Source: Cognataquiflexum rubidum
GTDB taxonomy: Bacteria; Bacteroidota; Bacteroidia; Cytophagales; Cyclobacteriaceae
Direction: 5' to 3'
NCBI RefSeq assembly: GCF_022538115.1
Contig: NZ_JAKZAL010000027.1
Coordinates: 1-58,586, forward strand
Length of the DNA stretch: 58,586 bases
In this document: positions 1-5,541 of the stretch, in pieces
Numbering within the stretch: position 1 is the first letter of the stretch
Layout of the letters: the number at the start of each line of letters is the position of its first letter
Made by a program: the position numbers and the translations under genes
The notes under the pieces: generated by a model
Told to the model about the DNA's origin: nothing
The model's database searches: none
Seen by the model: the letters and a program-made list of their open reading frames with translations, nothing else

Positions 1-78
1 ATCTTTAACAAATAACGATTGTCACTAGCTGTCACTTTATATTTATTTGGCCACTGGTATCATTGCGGATATACATAT
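1..78. repeat. Left copy of a 78-bp terminal inverted repeat
   Basis: Bases 1-78 are the exact reverse complement of 58509-58586; the match breaks at base 79. A degenerate copy of the inner part (about 25 of 29 bases) lies at 55429-55457. Because the interior holds essential housekeeping genes, I read this as a dispersed repeat at which the assembly graph broke at both ends, not as the end of a transposon. No coding function is apparent. Confidence 0.85.
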
Positions 79-166
79 AGGAAAAATATAAGTTTCTCGC
101 AGACGCAGAACAAAAAAAGAAAAATTAAGTATAATGGTTGCATCTTCACAAACATTGGCCGCGATC

Positions 167-219
167 GACCACGAAGTGGTCAAATATGGGTAGCCCCGAG
201 AAAGGAACGTAACTCGGGG
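167..219. repeat. Two small inverted repeats in the gene-free left flank
   Basis: The first 520 bases hold no convincing gene; the open frame across 19-288 has no recognisable domain and crosses the terminal repeat. Two palindromes are visible: GACCAC-GAA-GTGGTC at 167-181, and CCCCGAG (194-200) with CTCGGGG (213-219) around a 12-base loop. Further right, between about 290 and 400, lie purine-rich stretches with 'acgcaaag'-like words that recur at about 35815-35850. They look like dispersed intergenic repeats rather than regulatory sites. Confidence 0.5.
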
Positions 220-455
220 TTAGAAACGAAAACAGGGAAATCAAAATCCTTTGCATCCATTGCGAAACCTTCTTTTCCTTTGCGGTAAAAAATATACCTC
301 ACGCAGGAGGCGCCAAGACGCAAAGAACTCTAATTTCAAATCCTAGGAATTAAATCCCTTGCGCTCTATGAGAAACATTAGCGCCCATTGCGGTAAGAAA
401 TATCATTTTTTCTGACTTTGTTATTCTGATCCTAAAAAAAGCCAACATCAATTCG

Positions 456-496
456 CATATTTGCAAATCAAAAACACACCTGTTTGTAAAGGTGTG
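456..496 (+). promoter_or_regulatory. thrS leader: weak promoter box and anticodon-arm-like hairpin
   Basis: A near-consensus -7 box CATATTTG (456-463, one mismatch to TAnnTTTG) would start the transcript near 470. It is followed at once by a 7-bp perfect stem, CACACCT (475-481) with AGGTGTG (490-496), closing the 8-base loop GTTTGTAA. Seven loop bases, TTTGTAA, differ at one position from the anticodon loop CTTGTAA of the tRNA-Thr(UGU) in this window. The hairpin ends 25 bases before the thrS ATG. E. coli ThrRS is known to repress its own mRNA by binding an anticodon-like hairpin; a similar operator here is inference. No -33 TTTG at proper spacing was found. Confidence 0.45.
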
Positions 497-521
497 ATGT
501 TTCATCAAGTAAAAATTTTAA

Positions 522-2471
522 ATGTCTAACCAACAGATCAACATTACACTTCCCGACGGTTCTGTCAGGGAGTATGAAAAGGGAGTTTCGGGGCTACAAA
601 TTGCACTTAGTATCAGCGAGGGTCTAGCCAGAAATGTACTTGCAGCAAAAGTAAACGGTGAGGTTTGGGACTCAAGCAGACCCATTCACCAAGATTCCAA
701 AGTCCAACTTTTGACTTGGAATGACACTGAAGGGAAAAACACTTTTTGGCACTCCTCCGCCCACTTGATGGCAGAAGCTTTGGAAGCGCTTTATCCCGGT
801 ACAAAATTCGGAATCGGTCCTCCTATCGAAAATGGATTTTACTACGATGTGGATTTTGGAGACAAATCTCTTGACGGCTCAGAGCTTGAAAAGATTGAAG
901 CCAAAATGATGGAATTGGCCAAACTGAAAAGCGACTTTATCAGAAAGGAAGTTCCTAAGAAAGAAGCAGTAGCCTATTTCACAGAAAAAAATGATCCCTA
1001 CAAACTTGATTTGTTGGAAGGCCTTGAAGATGGTTCAATTACTTTCTATGAGCAGGGCAACTTTACCGACCTTTGCCGTGGTCCGCATATTCCAAACACG
1101 GGTTTTATCAAATCTGTAAAGCTTCTCAATATTGCAGGAGCTTATTGGAGAGGGGACGAGAAAAACAAGATGCTGACCCGTCTGTATGGCATCACGTTTC
1201 CAAAAGCCAAAGAACTTCAGGATTACCTTTTTATGCTTGAAGAAGCCAAAAAGCGTGACCATAGAAAGTTAGGCAGGGAGTTAGAGTTGTTTACCTTCTC
1301 TGAAAAAGTTGGGATGGGATTACCGCTTTGGTTGCCGAAGGGAACACTGCTTCGTGAGCGGTTGGTAAACTTCATGAAGAAGGCCCAGGATAAATCAGGG
1401 TACCAACAAGTGGTGACACCACATATTGGACATAAGGCACTTTATGAAACTTCCGGTCACTATGAGAAGTACGGGAAGGATTCCTTTCAACCCATCCATA
1501 CCCCAAATGAAGGGGAGGAATTTTTGTTGAAGCCAATGAATTGCCCTCATCACTGCGAAATTTATAAGCACAAGCCTAGGTCATATAAGGATCTTCCGAT
1601 TAGATATGCTGAGTTTGGAACTGTTTACAGGTATGAGCAAAGTGGGGAATTGCATGGATTGACTAGGGTTCGTGGATTTACACAGGATGATGCGCATATT
1701 TTCTGCAGGCCTGATCAGGTCAAGGAGGAATTCATTAAAGTCATTGACTTGGTTTTATATGTATTCAAAGCCTTGGGATTTGATGATTATACAGCTCAGA
1801 TATCATTGAGAGATCCTGAGAAAAAGGAAAAATACATCGGAACGGACGAAGCTTGGGAAAAAGCAGAGTCTGCTATTGTAGAAGCAGCCGCTGAGAAAGG
1901 ATTGGAAACTGTCACTGAACTTGGTGAAGCCGCCTTCTATGGACCGAAACTTGATTTCATGGTCAAAGATGCTTTGGGAAGAAAATGGCAGCTTGGAACT
2001 ATTCAAGTTGACTATAACCTACCGGAAAGATTCCAATTGGAATACATTGGTTCTGATAACCAAAAACACAGACCTGTCATGATTCACAGGGCGCCATTTG
2101 GTTCCTTGGAAAGATTTGTGGCGGTATTGATCGAGCATTGCGCCGGAAATTTCCCGCTTTGGCTTTCTCCCGAACAGATTACAATTTTGCCGATTTCTGA
2201 GAAATTCATTGAATATGCAGAGGAAATAAAAGGAATCCTTGAGGATGAGGACATCATCGGAATGATTGACAACCGGGACGAAAAAATCGGAAGGAAAATC
2301 CGGGATGCTGAAGTTAAGAAAATCCCTTTCATGCTTATCGTGGGAGAGAAAGAGCAACAGGAAGGTAAGATTTCTGTCAGGAAGCACGGAGAAGGAGATC
2401 TTGGAAGTCTTTCCCCGGCTGAGTTTGTATCCTATTTCAAAAAAATAATAGGAGAGTCTTTAAAAAATTAA
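522..2471 (+). CDS. thrS: Threonyl-tRNA synthetase
   Basis: Charges tRNA-Thr with threonine in the cytosol (class II synthetase). The 649 residues match the full-length family. Order seen: N-terminal TGS domain (about 1-65, starting with the ITLPDGS motif), the editing domain (about 70-230, with [11 protein letters not shown] supplying the HxxxH zinc-type motif and CRGPH further on), the class II catalytic core (about 240-530, with [12 protein letters not shown] and [12 protein letters not shown] motif 2, and [11 protein letters not shown] motif 3), and a C-terminal anticodon-binding domain (about 540-640). ATG at 522 opens directly on the TGS domain. It heads the classic thrS-infC-rpmI-rplT cluster. 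The leader hairpin at 475-496 suggests autoregulation. Confidence 0.98.
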   Translation: MSNQQINITLPDGSVREYEKGVSGLQIALSISEGLARNVLAAKVNGEVWDSSRPIHQDSKVQLLTWNDTEGKNTFWHSSAHLMAEALEALYPGTKFGIGPPIENGFYYDVDFGDKSLDGSELEKIEAKMMELAKLKSDFIRKEVPKKEAVAYFTEKNDPYKLDLLEGLEDGSITFYEQGNFTDLCRGPHIPNTGFIKSVKLLNIAGAYWRGDEKNKMLTRLYGITFPKAKELQDYLFMLEEAKKRDHRKLGRELELFTFSEKVGMGLPLWLPKGTLLRERLVNFMKKAQDKSGYQQVVTPHIGHKALYETSGHYEKYGKDSFQPIHTPNEGEEFLLKPMNCPHHCEIYKHKPRSYKDLPIRYAEFGTVYRYEQSGELHGLTRVRGFTQDDAHIFCRPDQVKEEFIKVIDLVLYVFKALGFDDYTAQISLRDPEKKEKYIGTDEAWEKAESAIVEAAAEKGLETVTELGEAAFYGPKLDFMVKDALGRKWQLGTIQVDYNLPERFQLEYIGSDNQKHRPVMIHRAPFGSLERFVAVLIEHCAGNFPLWLSPEQITILPISEKFIEYAEEIKGILEDEDIIGMIDNRDEKIGRKIRDAEVKKIPFMLIVGEKEQQEGKISVRKHGEGDLGSLSPAEFVSYFKKIIGESLKN

Positions 2472-2557
2472 ATTAATCGGTAATAATGAAGCAGATTTTT
2501 TAAATCTCAAATTAATTCCGATATTTGTACGCAATTTCATTAAATAACCATAAGAAT

Positions 2558-3109
2558 TTGAAAGGAAAACCACCGTTCAGACAGAGACAAGAAGAACCTT
2601 ATAAGGTTAACGACAGGATCAGAGCAAGAGAAGTCAGGGTCGTAGGAGACTACGTAGAAGGCGGAAACGCTGTTTTGACACTCGCTCAGGCCTTGAAAGT
2701 AGCTGAAGAGAATGAACTTGATCTCGTAGAAATTTCCCCAAATGCCACTCCACCTGTATGTAAGGTGATTGACTATGCGAAATTTAAATACGAACAGAAA
2801 AAGAAGCAGAAGGAGATCAAAGCCAATGCAGCTAAGACTGTTCTCAAAGAAATCCGATTCGGACCCAATACAGATGACCATGATTTCAATTTTAAATTGA
2901 AACACGCGATCAACTTCTTAAAGGAGGGGGCAAAAGTAAAAGCTTATGTCCATTTCGTGGGAAGATCTATTGTATTCAAGGAAAGAGGAGAGATGCTGTT
3001 ATTGAAATTTGCACAGGAGCTGGAGGAGTATGCACAAGTGGAGCAACTTCCAAAACTGGAAGGGAAACGTATGTTTCTATTCTTGGCGCCGAAGTCATCA
3101 AAGAAATAA
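2558..3109 (+). CDS. infC: Translation initiation factor IF-3
   Basis: Binds the 30S subunit, prevents premature 50S joining and proofreads start-codon choice. The reading frame holds no ATG near its beginning. I place the start at TTG 2558 ([21 protein letters not shown] once initiated with Met), because family members begin about ten residues before the [12 protein letters not shown] motif; TTG 2525 and ATT 2534 are in-frame alternatives. A rare start codon fits the known habit of infC to self-regulate through a non-AUG start. The N-terminal domain ends about residue 75 and a lysine-rich helix leads to the C-terminal domain ([19 protein letters not shown]). A box GATATTTG at 2520-2527, one mismatch to TAnnTTTG, may give it its own promoter, which would exclude the 2525 start. 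Confidence 0.95.
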   Translation: MKGKPPFRQRQEEPYKVNDRIRAREVRVVGDYVEGGNAVLTLAQALKVAEENELDLVEISPNATPPVCKVIDYAKFKYEQKKKQKEIKANAAKTVLKEIRFGPNTDDHDFNFKLKHAINFLKEGAKVKAYVHFVGRSIVFKERGEMLLLKFAQELEEYAQVEQLPKLEGKRMFLFLAPKSSKK

Positions 3110-3130
3110 TTTCAACAAACAAACACAGTT

Positions 3131-3328
3131 ATGCCTAAAGTAAAAACAAAATCAGGTGCAAAAAAGAGGTTCACCCTTACGGGAACCGGTAAAATCAGGA
3201 GAAAGCATGCTTACAAAAGCCACATTCTGACCAAAAAATCAACCAAAAGGAAGAGAAATCTTACCAAAATGGGAATGGTTCATGAATCAGATGAAGGAAG
3301 AGTAAAAGCAATGTTGAGAATCGGTTGA
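3131..3328 (+). CDS. rpmI: 50S ribosomal protein L35
   Basis: Small basic protein of the large ribosomal subunit, 65 residues, the usual length. It begins [20 protein letters not shown] and carries the typical [24 protein letters not shown] stretch in shortened form. It lies 21 bases after infC and before rplT in the conserved IF3-L35-L20 order. In other bacteria this operon is repressed by L20; the 111-base gap behind it may carry such a site. Confidence 0.97.
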   Translation: MPKVKTKSGAKKRFTLTGTGKIRRKHAYKSHILTKKSTKRKRNLTKMGMVHESDEGRVKAMLRIG

Positions 3329-3439
3329 TCCGATCTTTAATTTCGATTGACAATTAGGTTTATTTATTCACCAGGCGCTTCGGTCTACAAGATCAACTGA
3401 GAAAAAGGTTGACACCAAGAGTCAAAAAATCAAAAAATT
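3329..3439 (+). promoter_or_regulatory. Candidate L20 autoregulatory leader between rpmI and rplT
   Basis: A 111-base spacer separates two genes that are otherwise tightly linked. It holds a GC-rich core (ccaggcgcttcggtc) and a possible stem TCAAC/GTTGA around 3390-3410. L20 leaders in other phyla mimic part of 23S rRNA near helices 40-41. I see no clear promoter here, so an RNA site in a longer transcript is the simpler reading, but the structure was not folded and the call is weak. Confidence 0.3.
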
Positions 3440-3784
3440 ATGCCAAGATCAGTAAACGCCGTCGCTTCCAGAGCAAGAAGAAAAAAAGTTCTAAAAGCAA
3501 CAAGAGGCTACTTCGGAAGAGGTAAAAACGTTTGGACCGTAGCCAAAAACAAATACGAAAAAGGTTTACAGTACGCTTACAGAGACAGGAAAGCAAAGAA
3601 GAGAGAATTCAGAGCTTTATGGATCCAGCGTATCAATGCAGGTGCCAGACAATTTGGTATCTCATACTCACAATTTATGGGATTGTTGAAAAAAGCGGAC
3701 ATCGAATTGAACAGAAAAGTTCTTGCAGATTTGGCCATGAATCATCCCGAGGCATTCAAAGCTGTTGTTGAAAAAGTAAAATAA
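3440..3784 (+). CDS. rplT: 50S ribosomal protein L20
   Basis: RNA-binding protein needed early in large-subunit assembly, 114 residues, the normal length. It starts [20 protein letters not shown], followed by the long basic helix ([20 protein letters not shown]) and a globular C-terminal half with the [16 protein letters not shown] segment. It is the last gene of the thrS-infC-rpmI-rplT cluster, followed at once by a strong terminator. In the family it also acts as translational repressor of its own operon. Confidence 0.98.
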   Translation: MPRSVNAVASRARRKKVLKATRGYFGRGKNVWTVAKNKYEKGLQYAYRDRKAKKREFRALWIQRINAGARQFGISYSQFMGLLKKADIELNRKVLADLAMNHPEAFKAVVEKVK

Positions 3785-3810
3785 GAACGCACTTTCTTAT
3801 TTTAATATAA

Positions 3811-3836
3811 AAAGCCCCTTTTTGGGGCTTTTTTTT
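3811..3836 (+). terminator. Terminator of the thrS-rplT operon
   Basis: Perfect 8-bp stem AAAGCCCC (3811-3818) with GGGGCTTT (3824-3831), loop TTTTT, followed by a run of T to 3836. It lies 27 bases after the rplT stop. The A-run on the other side may also let it work for minus-strand transcripts arriving from the tRNA-Met array. Confidence 0.92.
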
Positions 3837-3961
3837 GTACCTATTTTTTGGATGATTGAAGTCTACTTGGGATTTTTTCTTATATTACAATTGTGCAAAA
3901 AATAGTAAAACCGATCATAAAAACTCTTGGATACATGGTTTTGAGAAATTGGTTTTAAAGC

Positions 3962-3988
3962 AAAAAAGCTTCTCAGGAGGAGAAGCTT
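3962..3988 (-). terminator. Terminator behind tRNA-Met remnant 1
   Basis: Minus-strand hairpin AAGCTTCTC (3966-3974 on plus) with GAGAAGCTT (3980-3988), loop of five, then a T-run on the minus strand (plus-strand A-run 3962-3967). It is the terminal copy of the terminator that follows the intact tRNA-Met. Confidence 0.75.
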
Positions 3989-3992
3989 TGTG

Positions 3993-4055
3993 TAGCGAGG
4001 AGGGATCCCGATAGCTATCGGGAGAACCCCTGTCCGCCGCGGCGGATATGAATCC
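3993..4055 (-). pseudogene. tRNA-Met 3'-half remnant 1, broken by two palindromes
   Basis: On the minus strand this piece keeps GGATTCATA (anticodon region), CAGGGGTTC (T arm) and CCTCGCTA (acceptor 3' strand) of the intact tRNA-Met. The variable region is replaced by the palindrome TCCGCCGCGGCGGA (4033-4046) and the T-loop 3' part by TCCCGATAGCTATCGGGA (4006-4023). It starts four bases after the stop codon of the upstream GIY-YIG gene. It cannot form a tRNA. Confidence 0.82.
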
Positions 4056-4058
4056 AAG

Positions 4059-4313
4059 CTAGATGTAAAGTGGAAGAATGTTTGTTTTAATCCAATCTCT
4101 TCCCTTTCCTGATTTGAGTTCAGTTTCCCTTTGGAGTGCCATTGATTTATCATCAAAAAACTCCACATAGATGCAGTACCAAGGTCTAAATTGAGTTGTG
4201 AAACCTTCGATTCCTTTCTCGTTGTGAAACTTAAAACGGGTTATGAGATCTGAAGTCATTCCGGTGTAAAATCTGGAGGCCGAAAAGGAATAGAGAACGT
4301 AGACAGTATACAT
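4059..4313 (-). CDS. GIY-YIG nuclease domain protein, copy 1
   Basis: An 84-residue stand-alone GIY-YIG domain. The motif reads YVLYS at 5-9 and YTG at 17-19, with Arg26, His30 and the acidic QRETELK helix near residue 63, so the expected catalytic residues of this nuclease fold are present. The C-terminal KSGKGRDWIK stretch is typical of the short Bacteroidota members. Family enzymes cut DNA; the real substrate here is unknown. The gene lies between a terminator and a tRNA-Met remnant and is identical in protein sequence to the copy at 4431-4685. No promoter is obvious between the terminator and the ATG, so expression may depend on read-through. Confidence 0.88.
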   Translation of the reverse strand: MYTVYVLYSFSASRFYTGMTSDLITRFKFHNEKGIEGFTTQFRPWYCIYVEFFDDKSMALQRETELKSGKGRDWIKTNILPLYI

Positions 4314-4332
4314 ATTTAAAAATAATAGAAAT

Positions 4333-4359
4333 AAAAAAAGCTTCTCAGAAGGAGAAGCT
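4333..4359 (-). terminator. Terminator behind tRNA-Met remnant 2
   Basis: Minus-strand hairpin AGCTTCTC (4339-4346 on plus) with GAGAAGCT (4352-4359), loop AGAAG, followed on the minus strand by a T-run. Second of three copies in the tandem array; it separates the tRNA remnant from the GIY-YIG gene that ends at 4059. Confidence 0.78.
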
Positions 4360-4364
4360 AAAAG

Positions 4365-4427
4365 TAGCGAGGAGGGATCCCGATAGCTATCGGGAGAACC
4401 CCTGTCCGCCGCGGCGGATATGAATCC
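4365..4427 (-). pseudogene. tRNA-Met 3'-half remnant 2, broken by two palindromes
   Basis: Same structure as the remnant at 3993-4055, shifted by 372 bp: palindromes at 4378-4395 and 4405-4418, acceptor word TAGCGAGG at 4365 on the plus strand, and the GIY-YIG stop codon four bases away. The identical placing of both palindromes in the two remnants shows the whole unit was copied after the palindromes had entered. Confidence 0.82.
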
Positions 4428-4430
4428 AAG

Positions 4431-4685
4431 CTAGATGTAAAGTGGAAGAATGTTTGTTTTAATCCAATCTCTTCCCTTTCCTGATTTGAGTTCAGTTTCC
4501 CTTTGGAGTGCCATTGATTTATCATCAAAAAACTCCACATAGATGCAGTACCAAGGTCTAAATTGAGTTGTGAAACCTTCGATTCCTTTCTCGTTGTGAA
4601 ACTTAAAACGGGTTATGAGATCTGAAGTCATTCCGGTGTAAAATCTGGAGGCCGAAAAGGAATAGAGAACGTAGACAGTATACAT
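4431..4685 (-). CDS. GIY-YIG nuclease domain protein, copy 2
   Basis: Identical in all 84 residues to the protein encoded at 4059-4313 (YVLYS, YTG, Arg26, His30, QRETELK). This copy is directly downstream of the intact tRNA-Met and its terminator; the ATG is at 4685, about 20 bases past the terminator hairpin. Perfect protein identity in tandem genes points to a recent duplication or gene conversion. Domestic roles such as DNA repair cannot be excluded, but placement beside tRNA pieces fits a homing-like or tRNA-site-associated nuclease better. That role is inference. Confidence 0.88.
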   Translation of the reverse strand: MYTVYVLYSFSASRFYTGMTSDLITRFKFHNEKGIEGFTTQFRPWYCIYVEFFDDKSMALQRETELKSGKGRDWIKTNILPLYI

Positions 4686-4704
4686 ATTTAAAAATAATAG
4701 AAAT

Positions 4705-4732
4705 AAAAAAAGCTTCTCAGAAGGAGAAGCTT
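4705..4732 (-). terminator. Terminator of the intact tRNA-Met
   Basis: Minus-strand hairpin AAGCTTCTC (4710-4718 on plus) with GAGAAGCTT (4724-4732), loop AGAAG, followed by a T-run on the minus strand. It begins five bases after the tRNA 3' end, the usual place for a tRNA terminator. Confidence 0.88.
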
Positions 4733-4736
4733 AAAG

Positions 4737-4810
4737 TAGCGAGGAGGGGAGTTGAACCCCTGACCTCAGGGTTATGAATCCTGCGCTCTAACCAACTGAG
4801 CTACCTCGCC
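4737..4810 (-). tRNA. tRNA-Met (CAU anticodon), elongator type
   Basis: Read on the minus strand from 4810: acceptor GGCGAGG pairs with CCTCGCT (one G-U pair at the end), D arm GCTC/GAGC, anticodon loop TTCATAA with CAU, T arm AGGGG/CCCCT around TTCAACT, discriminator A. CCA is not encoded. The anticodon stem has an A-C mismatch at its loop end. 74 bases. It is the only intact copy in an array of tRNA-Met fragments. CAU could also be tRNA-Ile2, but the GGCGAGG acceptor fits Met better. Confidence 0.93.
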
Positions 4811-4880
4811 AGGTAATGATATAAGGAAATGAACAGGTACTATCAGTTTAGATCGGAAACCCTGTCCGCCGCGGCGGATA

Positions 4881-4916
4881 TGAATCCTGCGCTCTAACCG
4901 ACTGAGCTACCTCGCC
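4881..4916 (-). pseudogene. tRNA-Met 5'-half remnant
   Basis: On the minus strand from 4916 this repeats the 5' half of tRNA-Met (GGCGAGGTAGCTCAG through the anticodon CAT), with one base changed in the D loop. It is cut off by the palindrome TCCGCCGCGGCGGA (4865-4878). The motif ATTACCT just before its 5' end also precedes the intact tRNA, so the duplicated block includes upstream flank. It lies between the tRNA promoter (4959-4991) and the intact gene. Confidence 0.85.
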
Positions 4917-4958
4917 AGGTAATGTAAGGAACGGTAATCTTTGACTCCGGATAACTTT

Positions 4959-4991
4959 CAAAAATAGTACCTTTCCAAATCGGATTGCAAA
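4959..4991 (-). promoter_or_regulatory. Bacteroidota-type promoter for the tRNA-Met array
   Basis: On the minus strand: -33 box TTTG (plus 4988-4991), 21-base spacer, -7 box TATTTTTG (plus 4959-4966), a full match to TAnnTTTG. A transcript would begin near 4952, run through the tRNA 5' remnant and then the intact tRNA-Met, and stop at 4705-4732. No such promoter is visible between remnant and intact tRNA. Confidence 0.7.
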
Positions 4992-5068
4992 TATGAGGTC
5001 TTAAGTCATGAATTGCAAACAAAATGCTCCAAAAAAAGTGACTTTTTGTTAACTAAAATAAAGTAATA

Positions 5069-5464
5069 ATGGTAAAAAATAAGTTTGTTGCTGATTATCA
5101 AATCAATACTTCCAAGAAAATTCTATTCCCTTATTTAAGTACGGCTAGTGGTTTGGCTGAATGGTTTGCGGATGATGTAAATATCAATGAAGATAAAACC
5201 TATAAGTTTCATTTCGATGGCGAGGACCATTATGCAAGAATTACAGCATTAAGGACTAACATCCACGTGAAGTTTGAATTTTTTGACCCGACCATTCAAG
5301 AAGAAAAGGACCATTCTTTCATTGAATTTAAGATAGACGAAAATGAATTGACACAAACCATGTTTCTGAAAGTCATAGATTATAGCGATTCGTATGATGG
5401 TGATGAGTTGGAGTCAATCTGGGAAAGTTTAATCCACACACTCAAAGAAATTATTGGTGGTTAA
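5069..5464 (+). CDS. START-like domain protein
   Basis: A 131-residue protein of the START-like (SRPBCC/AHSA1-related) fold family seen across Bacteroidota. The opening (FVADYQINTSKKILFPYLST, then LAEWFADDVN) and the alternating hydrophobic strands followed by a C-terminal helix ending HTLKEIIGG fit the helix-grip fold with a hydrophobic pocket. No signal peptide or membrane segment. Its ligand is not known. It precedes an LptF/G-type permease by 77 bases on the same strand; a functional link is unproven. Confidence 0.82.
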   Translation: MVKNKFVADYQINTSKKILFPYLSTASGLAEWFADDVNINEDKTYKFHFDGEDHYARITALRTNIHVKFEFFDPTIQEEKDHSFIEFKIDENELTQTMFLKVIDYSDSYDGDELESIWESLIHTLKEIIGG

Positions 5465-5541
5465 TTGACGGTATTTTCTTTTCTTTTGAAAATATTTCCA
5501 ACCTTTGCCGTTACATTCCTTCGTAAGGGTTTTCATAATTA

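Larger units (their letters stand above)
3962..4810 (-). repeat. 372-bp tandem array built on tRNA-Met and a GIY-YIG gene
   Basis: Read on the minus strand, the array is: intact tRNA-Met, terminator, GIY-YIG gene, tRNA 3'-half remnant, terminator, GIY-YIG gene, tRNA 3'-half remnant, terminator. Equivalent points lie exactly 372 bp apart (GIY-YIG genes end at 4059 and 4431; TAGCGAGG acceptor words at 3993, 4365 and 4737). The two full units are nearly identical and their proteins are identical, so the duplication is recent or kept homogeneous. The unit begins in tRNA sequence and ends in it, as expected of something that spreads by copying next to a tRNA gene. Confidence 0.88.

Noticed and set aside
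19..288. Open frame of 89 codons at the left end
   Set aside because: It starts inside the terminal repeat, crosses two palindromes and has no recognisable domain; more likely chance.
3863..4168. Minus-strand frame of 101 codons across the first GIY-YIG repeat
   Set aside because: It overlaps the GIY-YIG gene in another frame, and its start recurs in the second repeat unit only because the DNA is duplicated.
3962..4810. CRISPR array as explanation of the regular repeats
   Set aside because: The 372-bp period with coding units and tRNA pieces does not resemble short repeats with unique spacers, and no cas gene is near.
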